This document shows positions 1 through 6,760 of a DNA stretch of 15,857 nt, piece by piece. A program made the translations under genes and the position numbers. This stretch comes from an uncultured Clostridia bacterium. Its GTDB lineage: Bacteria > Bacillota > Clostridia > Oscillospirales > CAG-272. The first letter of the stretch is position 1; every line of letters begins with the position of its first letter. The notes below the pieces were generated by a model. It ran no database searches. It was not told the origin of the DNA and worked only from the letters and a program-made list of their open reading frames with translations. The DNA lies in NCBI GenBank assembly GCA_947627815.1, contig CANQXN010000023.1, positions 1-15,857 of the forward strand, read 5' to 3'.

Positions 1-609
1 TATGCCCCGGGCGACATTGAAAAAAACCTCATCAGCCGCCTGCAAAAGGAGGAACTGCCCATTCTTCTGGCGCTGAACAAAACCGACCTTTCGACCCCGC
101 TCCGCATCGCCCAGACCATCACGGCCTATGCGGCGCTCGCCGATTTTGCCTCGGTGGTGCCTATGACCGCCATGAAAAACGACGGGGTGGACATCCTTCT
201 CGACGAGGCGGAAAAACTGTTGCCGGAAGGCGACTGGATCTTCCCGCCGGACGCTTTGACCGATCAGCCCGAACGGCAGATCGCCGCCGAGACCATACGG
301 GAAAAGATTTTGCGGCTTTGCGACGATGAAATCCCGCACGGCACCGCCGTGGTAATCGAGGACTTCATCGAAGGCCGGGATCTTGTCAAGATCCGCGCCA
401 CCATTTACTGCGAGCGCGCTTCCCATAAAGCCATTCTCATCGGCAAAGGCGGCGCGAACCTGAAAACCATCGGCAGCTATGCCCGGGAAGATTTAGAGGC
501 CTTTTTGGGAGTGCGGGTGTTTTTGGATCTCTGGGTCAAGGTAAAGGAAAATTGGCGCGACCGTCCCTCTGCCGTCATGGATATGGGATATAAGAATACC
601 GACCGTTAA
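1..609 (+). CDS. era: GTPase Era, C-terminal part (5' end outside window)
   Basis: The reading frame is open from base 1 to a TAA at 607-609, so the gene enters from upstream; 202 residues are visible. The G4 motif NKTD lies at visible residues 26-29, and the G5 region reads VVPMTAMK, with TA where SA is usual. A C-terminal KH RNA-binding domain follows, with HKAILIGKGG, then AREDLEAFLG and the typical ending VKVKENWRDRP. Era is a GTPase that binds 16S rRNA near its 3' end and helps mature the 30S subunit at the inner face of the membrane. The P-loop and switch regions (G1-G3) are upstream and not visible. The neighbour recO, 45 bp downstream, is the common Firmicutes partner and supports the call. 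An internal ATG at 154 lies inside the GTPase domain and is not the start. Confidence 0.96.
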   Translation, partial: YAPGDIEKNLISRLQKEELPILLALNKTDLSTPLRIAQTITAYAALADFASVVPMTAMKNDGVDILLDEAEKLLPEGDWIFPPDALTDQPERQIAAETIREKILRLCDDEIPHGTAVVIEDFIEGRDLVKIRATIYCERASHKAILIGKGGANLKTIGSYAREDLEAFLGVRVFLDLWVKVKENWRDRPSAVMDMGYKNTDR

Positions 610-654
610 AGAAGCAAACCGCCTGAAAAAACAAGGGGAAGGAGGCAGGACCGC

Positions 655-1476
655 ATGGGCGAACACGAGAGCTTTACGACCGACGCCGTGATTTTGAAGA
701 TGGTGGATCGCGGGGAATCCGACCGGCTGGTCACCCTGCTCAGCGCCGACCGCGGGCTGATCCCCGTCCTCTGCCGTGGCGTGCGGACGCTGAAAAGCAG
801 GCGTTTTGCCGCGATTCAGCTGTTCAGCTACGCCGAAATGACCCTGCGCGAGCATCAGGGGATGCTTTCGCTGTCGGAGGCAACCTTAAAGGAAAACTTT
901 TTCGAACTGCGGGAGCGCTTGCCCGCCTTTGCCGCCGCTTCCTATTTTGCCGATCTCCTGCTCACCGTCTGCGTGGAAGGGGAAGGAGACAGCGACATTC
1001 TGCGCCTTTTTCTGAACGCCCTCTATCTTCTCGCCAAACGCCCCGCGTACCCGGTGGGGCAGGTCAAGACCGCCTTTGAAATCCGCCTTGCCGCCGATAT
1101 GGGCATCCAACCCGATCTTTTGCACTGCGCTGGCTGCGGCAAAGCGGCCAAAGAGGGATTTTTGGATCTTTCGGCGGGTTCGCTGCTCTGCGACGACTGC
1201 GCTTTTGCTAATCAAAAGGTCGACCCCAAAGCGCCGGAAGGCGCCTCGCCCGCTGCCTTTGCCGGCGACGGGGAAGCGCCCCATGTTTTGATTCCTTTGG
1301 GGCAGGAGGCCGTGCGGCTCTGGCAGTATGTGACGGCGGCGCCGGCGCAAAAGCTCTTTTCTTTTGCCGCCCCGCCTTCTGTCTGGGCGGAGGCGGGCCG
1401 CGCCTCGGAAAAATATCTTACTTACGCCTTGGGCAAAATCCCCGGCACCCTGACCTTTTATTACGATATGATTTGA
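655..1476 (+). CDS. recO: DNA repair protein RecO
   Basis: The 273-residue product has the usual RecO length. The N-terminal OB-fold is recognisable (TDAVILKMVDRGESDRLVTL, then RGVRTLKSRRF). A central helical domain follows, and a four-cysteine zinc site lies at C158, C161, C179 and C182. RecO works with RecF and RecR to load RecA onto SSB-coated single-stranded DNA at gaps and to anneal strands. The start is fixed by a strong AAGGAGG about 9 bases before ATG 655. The segment after the zinc site (about residues 187-205) is Ala/Gly/Pro-rich and looks like a flexible linker. The gene lies 45 bp after era and 31 bp before mutS2 on the same strand, so the three are probably one transcription unit. 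The stop codon lies in a TTGACA sequence discussed under findings. Confidence 0.93.
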   Translation: MGEHESFTTDAVILKMVDRGESDRLVTLLSADRGLIPVLCRGVRTLKSRRFAAIQLFSYAEMTLREHQGMLSLSEATLKENFFELRERLPAFAAASYFADLLLTVCVEGEGDSDILRLFLNALYLLAKRPAYPVGQVKTAFEIRLAADMGIQPDLLHCAGCGKAAKEGFLDLSAGSLLCDDCAFANQKVDPKAPEGASPAAFAGDGEAPHVLIPLGQEAVRLWQYVTAAPAQKLFSFAAPPSVWAEAGRASEKYLTYALGKIPGTLTFYYDMI

Positions 1477-1507
1477 CAAAAAATAAACGAAAAATAAAAA
1501 AACTAAT

Positions 1508-3895
1508 ATGAACGATTTTTCAAAAGCCATACAAACGCTGGAATTTAATAAAATCACCGATCTTCTGGCCGCGCTTGCGCCCACGCAGGGCGCGAAGGCG
1601 CTCTGTCACGCGCTGCTCCCCTCGGGGGATCTTGCCGAAGTGGAGCGGCGCCTGCGCATGACGACTGACGCCAAAGCCATGACCGCGCAAAACGGCAGTC
1701 CCTCGTTTGGCGGCGTGGTGGATATCACCTCGGCGGTCGGACGGGCGGAGAAAGGCTCTTTGCTCACCCAAAGGGAGCTTTTGGACATCGCCGATCTCTT
1801 GCATGTCACCGGCCGCCTCATCGCCTATGCCGGGGAACGGGGCGCCGTGGCAGGCAGTTTACAGGAGATTTTTTCGCGCCTTGTCGCCAACCATCGGGTG
1901 GAAAACGAGATCAAACGGGTGGTGATCTCAGAAGATATGATCGCCGATGACGCCTCCCCGAAGCTTGCCGATATCCGCCGGAACATCAAGAGTACCAACG
2001 CCCGCGTGCGGGAGATTTTGCAGAAGTATATCACAAACGACGCCTATGCCAAGGTACTGCAGGACAATATCGTCACCATGCGCAACGGACGCTTTGTCAT
2101 TCCTGTCAAAGTCGAACACAAAAACGACATCAAAGGGCTGGTACACGACACCTCTTCGTCGGGGGCGACCCTCTTTATCGAGCCTTTGGCGGTGGTGGAA
2201 CAGAACAACGCCCTGCGCGAACTTGAGATTGCCGAACAAAAGGAAATTGAGCGCATCCTCTATGAGCTGTCCGCTCAGGTGGCGGAAATCGGCGAGATTC
2301 TCTGCTTTGACTATCAGAATGTCACAGAACTTGCCTTTCTCTTTGCCAAAGCCGATTTGTCCTGGCAGATGAAAGGCATCTGCCCCGCCATCACCGAAAC
2401 CGGCGCCATTGCGTTAGAAGGCGCCCGGCATCCGCTTCTTGACAAGGACAAAGTGGTTCCCATCGATATTCGGTTAGGGGGGAGCTTTGATTCTCTCATC
2501 ATCACAGGCCCCAACACTGGCGGCAAGACGGTGAGCCTCAAGACTTTGGGGCTTCTCACGCTCATGGCGCAGGCCGGCCTTCATATCCCCTGTCGGGACG
2601 GCTCTCAGGTGCGGGTCTTTTCTTCGGTTCACGCCGATATCGGGGACGAGCAGTCCATCGAGCAGTCCCTGTCCACCTTCTCGGCCCATATGACGAACAT
2701 CGTGCGCATTTTAGCCGAGGCGGACAGCGAAAGTTTAGTGCTTTTCGATGAATTGGGCGCCGGCACCGACCCCGTGGAGGGCGCCGCGCTGGCGGTGGCG
2801 ATCATCGAGCGGGTGCGCGCTTTGGGTGCGCTTTGCGCCGCCACCACCCACTATGCCGAAATGAAGGTGTACGCTTTAGAGACCGAGGGGGTCTCGAACG
2901 CCGCCTGCGAATTCGATCTTGCCACGCTGGCGCCGACCTACCGGCTGATCATCGGGGCGCCGGGCAAATCCAACGCGTTTGCCATTTCCGCAAGGCTAGG
3001 GCTGGATCCCGAGGTGATCGCCCGGGCTTCGGCCTTGGTGGACGGCGACAACAAGCGCTTTGATCAGGTGCTGGATCGGCTGGAAATGACCCGGCAGGAG
3101 ACAGAACGCAACAAAGAGGAGAGCGAGCGCCTGCGCAAAGAGTTGGAAGCGCGTGTGGCGGCGGCGGAAAAGAACGCCGCCGAAAAGGGAGCCGCCGCCG
3201 AAAAGGTGCTGGCCGATGCCAAAGCCAAAGCCACGGCTTTGTTAAATTCCGCCCGCGCCACAAGCGACTATGTGATGGCCGAGCTGGATAAGGCGCGCCG
3301 CGCCAAGGAGAGCGCCGATTTTTCGGCGCAGATGGAGAGCGCCCGGGCGGGCATCCGCCAATCCCTGAAAGAGGGGAGCCGCGCGGTGCATCCCGAAGAA
3401 GACGCCGATGACGAAAACTACAAGCTGCCGCGCCCGCTGCGCGTGGGGGATGAAGTCTTTCTCCGTGGGCTGAATGTCAAAGGCACCTTGTTGACCCTGC
3501 CCGACCATAAAGGCAATGTCAGCGTGCGCACCGGGCTGATTGTCACCAAAACGCATATCGATAAGCTCCGGCTGGTGGAGGATTCCGCCGACAAGGCTGT
3601 GAAAGAACAGAAAAGCGGCGCCGCGCGCCGCCCCTCGGTGGCGATGAAGACCTTTAAACCCGAAATCGATCTGCGCGGCATGACGGGCGAGGAAGCCTGG
3701 GCGGCGGTGGATCGCTATTTGGACAGCGCGGTGCTTTTGGGGATCGGGTCGGTGCGCCTGATCCACGGCAAGGGAACCGGCGCCCTGAAACGCTATCTGT
3801 GGGAAGCCATGAGAAACGATCGCCGCATTTCTTCGTTCCGTTTGGGCATTTACGGAGAGGGCGACGGCGGCGTTACCGTCGTGGAGCTGAAATAA
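1508..3895 (+). CDS. mutS2: MutS2 ATPase with C-terminal Smr nuclease domain
   Basis: The 795 residues match full-length MutS2. The N-terminus (TLEFNKITDLLA) is typical. A core clamp and lever region follows, with Walker A GPNTGGKT at 334-341 and Walker B within LVLFDELGAGTDP. Next come a long charged coiled coil (about 515-620), a KOW/SH3-like segment (RVGDEVFLRGLNVKGT) and an Smr domain from about 720 with IDLRGM and HGKGTGAL. The family suppresses homologous recombination. In Bacillus subtilis (RqcU) it also splits collided ribosomes for quality control. MutS mismatch-binding domain I is absent, as expected. ATG 1508 is chosen because it gives the canonical N-terminus, although no Shine-Dalgarno sequence precedes it; the leader is almost pure A. 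The gene ends the era-recO-mutS2 block and is followed by a GC-rich hairpin. Confidence 0.95.
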   Translation: MNDFSKAIQTLEFNKITDLLAALAPTQGAKALCHALLPSGDLAEVERRLRMTTDAKAMTAQNGSPSFGGVVDITSAVGRAEKGSLLTQRELLDIADLLHVTGRLIAYAGERGAVAGSLQEIFSRLVANHRVENEIKRVVISEDMIADDASPKLADIRRNIKSTNARVREILQKYITNDAYAKVLQDNIVTMRNGRFVIPVKVEHKNDIKGLVHDTSSSGATLFIEPLAVVEQNNALRELEIAEQKEIERILYELSAQVAEIGEILCFDYQNVTELAFLFAKADLSWQMKGICPAITETGAIALEGARHPLLDKDKVVPIDIRLGGSFDSLIITGPNTGGKTVSLKTLGLLTLMAQAGLHIPCRDGSQVRVFSSVHADIGDEQSIEQSLSTFSAHMTNIVRILAEADSESLVLFDELGAGTDPVEGAALAVAIIERVRALGALCAATTHYAEMKVYALETEGVSNAACEFDLATLAPTYRLIIGAPGKSNAFAISARLGLDPEVIARASALVDGDNKRFDQVLDRLEMTRQETERNKEESERLRKELEARVAAAEKNAAEKGAAAEKVLADAKAKATALLNSARATSDYVMAELDKARRAKESADFSAQMESARAGIRQSLKEGSRAVHPEEDADDENYKLPRPLRVGDEVFLRGLNVKGTLLTLPDHKGNVSVRTGLIVTKTHIDKLRLVEDSADKAVKEQKSGAARRPSVAMKTFKPEIDLRGMTGEEAWAAVDRYLDSAVLLGIGSVRLIHGKGTGALKRYLWEAMRNDRRISSFRLGIYGEGDGGVTVVELK

Positions 3896-3914
3896 AAAGA
3901 GAAAACGAACCCGT

Positions 3915-3949
3915 GCGGGCGCTGTCGGCCTCGGTAGCGCCCGCCTTGT
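3915..3949 (+). terminator. Probable terminator after mutS2 (weak U-tract)
   Basis: A 9 bp perfect GC-rich stem (GCGGGCGCT at 3915-3923 pairing with AGCGCCCGC at 3936-3944) with a 12-base loop lies 19 bp after the mutS2 stop. It is followed only by CTTGT, not a clean T run, so it may terminate weakly or protect the 3' end. Confidence 0.5.
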
Positions 3950-3980
3950 AAGTCAAAATCCCGCGTCGGACAAAGCAAAG

Positions 3981-4003
3981 AAAAGCCCCGCGCAAGGCGG
4001 GGC
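3981..4003 (-). terminator. Rho-independent terminator of the XRE regulator gene
   Basis: Read on the minus strand, GCCCCGC (4003-3997) pairs with GCGGGGC (3991-3985) around a 5-base loop and is followed at once by TTTT, then CTTTG. It lies 14 bp beyond the stop of the minus-strand gene at 4018. The direction of the T run assigns it to that gene. Confidence 0.8.
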
Positions 4004-4017
4004 GGGGATTATGGGGA

Positions 4018-5187
4018 TTATGCTTTTTTGGGTCTTGTAACAATCAACGCTTTTACGCGTTCGCAAAGGTTTATAAATGCCGGATGATTCCGGAGCGGTT
4101 CAAAATCATTGCGCTTGAGAATATCATAAAAATTGCCGGGAAAGAGGCAATGACAGGTACACATATCATTCATCAGCGTGGCCATATAGATCATTCTCTC
4201 TTCCGGGCTGTCGGGATTGTTGTCACGGTCCATCCAATCCTCTTTGGCTCGCCATTCCATGCCGTCAAACAAGCGGCAGGAGGTCGGCAATACGACCTCA
4301 TCTGTAATCGTCATGGTTTCCTCTAACAGCTTTACGACGGTTTCTGTTTTTGCAAGAGCCTCGTCCTGATTCCCTACAGACAGTGATTGCGCCGCGCATC
4401 TCAGTCCGATTCGGATGCGCTCGTCGATCCACATATCAGGGCGATCATCCTCGGCGTCGCAACGAATGAGCGAAAGCAAAGTTTCCATAAAATGATACGC
4501 CGCTCGTTTTTGTTCATCGCTTGCTCCCCTTTTTAGCAAGTAGCGTGGGTCAAGCAATATGTTGAACGCCAGATACAGTTGGTATCTGCGCTCCGGCTCC
4601 AATTTTTCCGTATCACCGCGCCGGAAATACCGGTTGAACAGCAAGGCGCGCGCGGAGCAATCAAAGGGTGTCGTATGGTTGCGCAAAAAGTCTTCCAAAT
4701 GTTCCTCATCTTCGATTTCCGCCATGGTTTCTAATATATGAGGCGACATGGGATGCCGTTCCAGATAGGCTTCGGCGAGCAGCCGTGCCTCGGGCAGTAT
4801 TTGGGGGTCGCGGAAGGCTCTGTCGTTTCCTTCCACCCACGGACGCCAGGCGGACTCACTATTGAGATAATTTCTGCGTATATCACGAAGAAGCGTGACA
4901 ATTTTATCGGCATCGTAATCCTGTTTGATGCACTCGCGGCGAAGTTCGTCAAAGGTTTGCGCCGCCCGTTTTTCTTTTTCGATTTGAGGCATTCCGAGTA
5001 GCTCGTCAACCGTCACGGCAAGCACCTCGGCAATGACGGGGATCAGTTCGAGATCGGGATAAGTCGTGCCGTTTTCCCAACGGCTGATCGATTGGTAGGT
5101 TACGCCCAAGCGATCGGCAAGCGCTTCCTGCGTTACATCGTTTTTCTTTCGGAACTTTCGTATATTTTCTCCAATGGCAAGTTTCAT
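4018..5187 (-). CDS. XRE-family helix-turn-helix regulator with long helical C-terminal region
   Basis: The 389-residue protein opens with a clear Cro/CI-type HTH (about residues 5-62: IGENIRKFRKKNDVTQEALA, then VTYQSISRWENG and DLELIPVIAEVL). DELL at the end is the usual close of the HTH_3 domain. The remaining 320 or so residues have no motif I recognise. They are rich in Glu, Arg and Leu and look all-helical, possibly TPR-like, so they could bind a ligand, peptide or partner protein. ATG 5187 is chosen because AGGAGA precedes it by 8 bases; the frame stays open further upstream, but that stretch overlaps the promoter. The gene has its own promoter and terminator and reads away from the sulfatase-maturase gene. 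Its GC content is lower than its neighbours (roughly 42-58% in lines counted by hand, against about 63% in mutS2), which suggests acquisition. The target genes are unknown. Confidence 0.85.
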   Translation of the reverse strand: MKLAIGENIRKFRKKNDVTQEALADRLGVTYQSISRWENGTTYPDLELIPVIAEVLAVTVDELLGMPQIEKEKRAAQTFDELRRECIKQDYDADKIVTLLRDIRRNYLNSESAWRPWVEGNDRAFRDPQILPEARLLAEAYLERHPMSPHILETMAEIEDEEHLEDFLRNHTTPFDCSARALLFNRYFRRGDTEKLEPERRYQLYLAFNILLDPRYLLKRGASDEQKRAAYHFMETLLSLIRCDAEDDRPDMWIDERIRIGLRCAAQSLSVGNQDEALAKTETVVKLLEETMTITDEVVLPTSCRLFDGMEWRAKEDWMDRDNNPDSPEERMIYMATLMNDMCTCHCLFPGNFYDILKRNDFEPLRNHPAFINLCERVKALIVTRPKKA

Positions 5188-5212
5188 TTTTTTCTCCTGA
5201 TTCAGACACTCA

Positions 5213-5222
5213 CTTTGCAAAG
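5213..5222. promoter_or_regulatory. 10 bp palindrome CTTTGCAAAG in the XRE leader, possible operator
   Basis: CTTTGCAAAG is a perfect palindrome about 15 bases downstream of the predicted start point of the XRE gene and 25 bases before its ATG. The core TTGCAA also occurs as the -35 hexamer at 5268-5273. Autoregulators of the XRE family often bind near their own promoter. A palindrome this short can occur by chance. Confidence 0.25.
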
Positions 5223-5244
5223 CGTTGGTTTTGTCGACATCCCT

Positions 5245-5273
5245 ACTATACAATACTTTTTTCAAAATTGCAA
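5245..5273 (-). promoter_or_regulatory. Sigma-A-type promoter of the XRE gene
   Basis: On the minus strand a -35 TTGCAA (5273-5268), an exact 17 bp spacer and a -10 TATAGT (5250-5245) precede the ATG at 5187. Transcription should start near 5238, giving a leader of about 50 bases. Confidence 0.75.
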
Positions 5274-5320
5274 TAACGCGTTTCGAGAGAAAAATGATCA
5301 ATGCATGTTATATTTTTCCC

Positions 5321-5352
5321 CTTACCTTTTCTTTACGAAAAGAAAAGGTAAG
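5321..5352. repeat. Perfect 14 bp inverted repeat with 4-base loop
   Basis: CTTACCTTTTCTTT (5321-5334) and AAAGAAAAGGTAAG (5339-5352) are exact reverse complements around ACGA. The stem is AT-rich with one pyrimidine and one purine arm. It has no T run beyond it on either strand in a useful position, so it does not look like a standard terminator. It lies 31 bases or more beyond the coding and promoter signals of the XRE gene, at the edge of the purine-rich repeats. Confidence 0.7.
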
Positions 5353-5478
5353 CGAAAAGAAACGGAAAAGAAAAGATTTGACAAAAAACGAAAAAAGGCA
5401 AACTGAAAGAAACGAAAAAGAAAAGGTACGCCAAAAGAAATGAAAAAGGCTACGCCAAGAGAAACGGAAAAGAAAATA
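5343..5478 (+). repeat. Degenerate purine-rich repeats upstream of the maturase gene
   Basis: The divergent gap 5188-5531 (344 bp) holds the XRE promoter at one end. From about 5338 it is almost pure A and G on the plus strand. Three imperfect copies can be aligned: AAAAGGTAAGCGAAAAGAAA (5343-5362), AAAAGGTACGCCAAAAGAAA (5421-5440) and AAAAGGCTACGCCAAGAGAA (5444-5463). Copies one and three continue into ACGGAAAAGAAAA. No convincing promoter for the downstream gene was found in it, although TTGACA occurs at 5378. The lysine-rich open frames across it look like a by-product of base composition. Confidence 0.6.
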
Positions 5479-5531
5479 AAAACGAAAACGAACTCAAAAA
5501 TATCTCATTGTCAAAAAAAAGGAACGAAACC

Positions 5532-6608
5532 ATGCGGGAACTGTCGATGCTCATAAAACCGGCGTCCGCGAGCTGCGGAATGCGCTGCCGCTACTGTTTT
5601 TACGCCGATGTCAGCGCCAATCGCAAGACCGCTTCGTTTGGCCGCATGAGCGAGGAAACGCTTTCCTTGCTCCTTCTGCGCGCCGCCGAAAGCGGCGCTT
5701 CCCGCCTGTCTGTTTCCTTTCAGGGCGGAGAGCCGACGCTGGCGGGGCTTGATTTTTTCACTCATTTTGTCAAAGAGGCGGCAAGTCGCTTGCCCGGCGT
5801 TGCCATTTCCTATTCGATCCAAACGGGCGGCATCGGCTTGGATGAGGCTTGGGCGGCCTTTTTCAAAGCCCATGGCTTTCTTGTGGGGCTGTCGGTTGAC
5901 GGCTGGCAGGAAAATCACGATTTTCTGCGCCCCGACGCTACGGGCAGGGGAACCTACCGCCGCGTCAGGCAGGCGGAGGCAAGGCTGCGCGCGGCGGGTG
6001 TTTCTTATAACATTCTCACGGTCGTGACAAAACAGGTGGCCGACAAGGCCGACAAGCTGTTTCGGGAGATCGTGAAAAACAACTGGTCGTTTGTCCAGCT
6101 GATCCCCTGTCTTGCGCCGCTTTACGGGGAAGAGCCGCAGACCTATACCCTCAGGCCGGAGCGATACGGCGCTTTTCTCTGCGAGATGTTTTCTCTCTAT
6201 GTGAAAGCGCTGGAAAGCGATCACCCGGTGAGCATCCGCTTTTTTGACAATCTTTTGCTCTTGTTGCAGCAAAGACCGGCGGAACAGTGCGGGATTCAGG
6301 GGCGCTGTTCTCCCCAGTTTGTGGTGGAGGCGGACGGCGGCGTCTATCCCTGCGATTTTTATGTCCTCGATGAATGGCGCTGCGGCAATGTCAACGACGA
6401 CACCTTCGACACCCTGTGGCATCACCCCGCCATGCGCCGTTTTTTAACCGACTGCGCCCCCGATCCCCGCTGTCATGACTGCCCCTATTTGTCTTTCTGC
6501 GGCGGCGCCTGCAAGCGCTTCCGCCCGCTCTACTTGCAAACGGAAGGCTATTGTCCCTACCGCCACTTGCTCAAGACCATTGCGGAAACGGGACTTGATA
6601 GGAATTAA
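5532..6608 (+). CDS. Anaerobic sulfatase-maturating enzyme-like radical SAM/SPASM protein
   Basis: This is a 358-residue radical SAM enzyme. The 4Fe-4S motif CxxxCxxC is at C15, C19 and C22 (CGMRCRYCFYAD), and the SAM-binding FQGGEPTL follows. The C-terminal half is a SPASM domain with C253, PCDFYVLDEW at about 273-282, then CHDCPYLSFCGGACKRF. Members (anSME) oxidise an active-site Cys or Ser of sulfatases to formylglycine without oxygen, in the cytosol. D275 follows C274 as Asp277 follows Cys276 in the Clostridium perfringens enzyme, where the Asp is the proposed general base. ATG 5532 is preferred, with AAGGAAC 6-8 bases upstream; TTG 5508 is an in-frame alternative without a good site. No sulfatase lies in the window, so the partner must be elsewhere, or the substrate is not a sulfatase. 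A terminator directly follows the stop. Confidence 0.88.
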   Translation: MRELSMLIKPASASCGMRCRYCFYADVSANRKTASFGRMSEETLSLLLLRAAESGASRLSVSFQGGEPTLAGLDFFTHFVKEAASRLPGVAISYSIQTGGIGLDEAWAAFFKAHGFLVGLSVDGWQENHDFLRPDATGRGTYRRVRQAEARLRAAGVSYNILTVVTKQVADKADKLFREIVKNNWSFVQLIPCLAPLYGEEPQTYTLRPERYGAFLCEMFSLYVKALESDHPVSIRFFDNLLLLLQQRPAEQCGIQGRCSPQFVVEADGGVYPCDFYVLDEWRCGNVNDDTFDTLWHHPAMRRFLTDCAPDPRCHDCPYLSFCGGACKRFRPLYLQTEGYCPYRHLLKTIAETGLDRN

Positions 6609-6629
6609 AAAAGGCCGCGCGCCTTTTTT
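6607..6629 (+). terminator. Rho-independent terminator of the maturase gene
   Basis: AAAAAAGGC (6607-6615) pairs with GCCTTTTTT (6621-6629) around a CGCGC loop; the stop codon TAA overlaps the first A residues. The GC part of the stem is only 3 bp but the A/T tracts extend it to 9 bp. The symmetry allows function in both directions. Confidence 0.75.
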
Positions 6630-6706
6630 AAGAAGGGAATCACAAAAACAAAAGATACCCCAACAAAAATTTTTTTCGGTCACCCTCTTTCGGCGATGCG
6701 CAAATA

Positions 6707-6748
6707 GACCGCCCAAGCCTCCCCGCACGCGGGGAGGCTTGGGCGGTC
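6707..6748. terminator. 19 bp perfect hairpin between convergent genes
   Basis: The arms at 6707-6725 and 6730-6748 are exact reverse complements around a CACG loop; each arm is GACCGCCCAAGCCTCCCCG or its complement. The hairpin lies 12 bp beyond the stop of the minus-strand YitT gene, so it most likely ends that transcript or blocks read-through from either side. Neither side has an immediate T run. It could instead be a dispersed repeat or an mRNA 3' stabiliser. Confidence 0.55.
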
Positions 6749-6760
6749 AGCTGTTTTGCC

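Noticed and set aside
1473..1509. TTGACA at the end of recO as a promoter for mutS2
   Set aside because: No -10 hexamer lies 16-18 bp downstream; the only TAATAT-like sequence is 25 bp away and overlaps the start codon.
4084..4326. Plus-strand open frame inside the XRE gene
   Set aside because: It has no ribosome site, is antisense to the regulator and resembles no known family.
5188..5301. Upstream extension of the XRE protein by 38 residues
   Set aside because: The extension covers the TTGCAA-17-TATAGT promoter, and the HTH domain begins normally at ATG 5187 with AGGAGA upstream.
5378..5406. TTGACA as the promoter of the maturase gene
   Set aside because: The bases 17 bp downstream read AACTGA, a poor -10, and no better candidate was seen nearby, so the promoter is left uncalled.
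5225..5443. Lysine-rich 72-residue open frame across the XRE promoter and the A-rich region
   Set aside because: It starts inside the XRE promoter, has no ribosome site, and its KEK/KRK composition follows directly from the purine-rich repeats.
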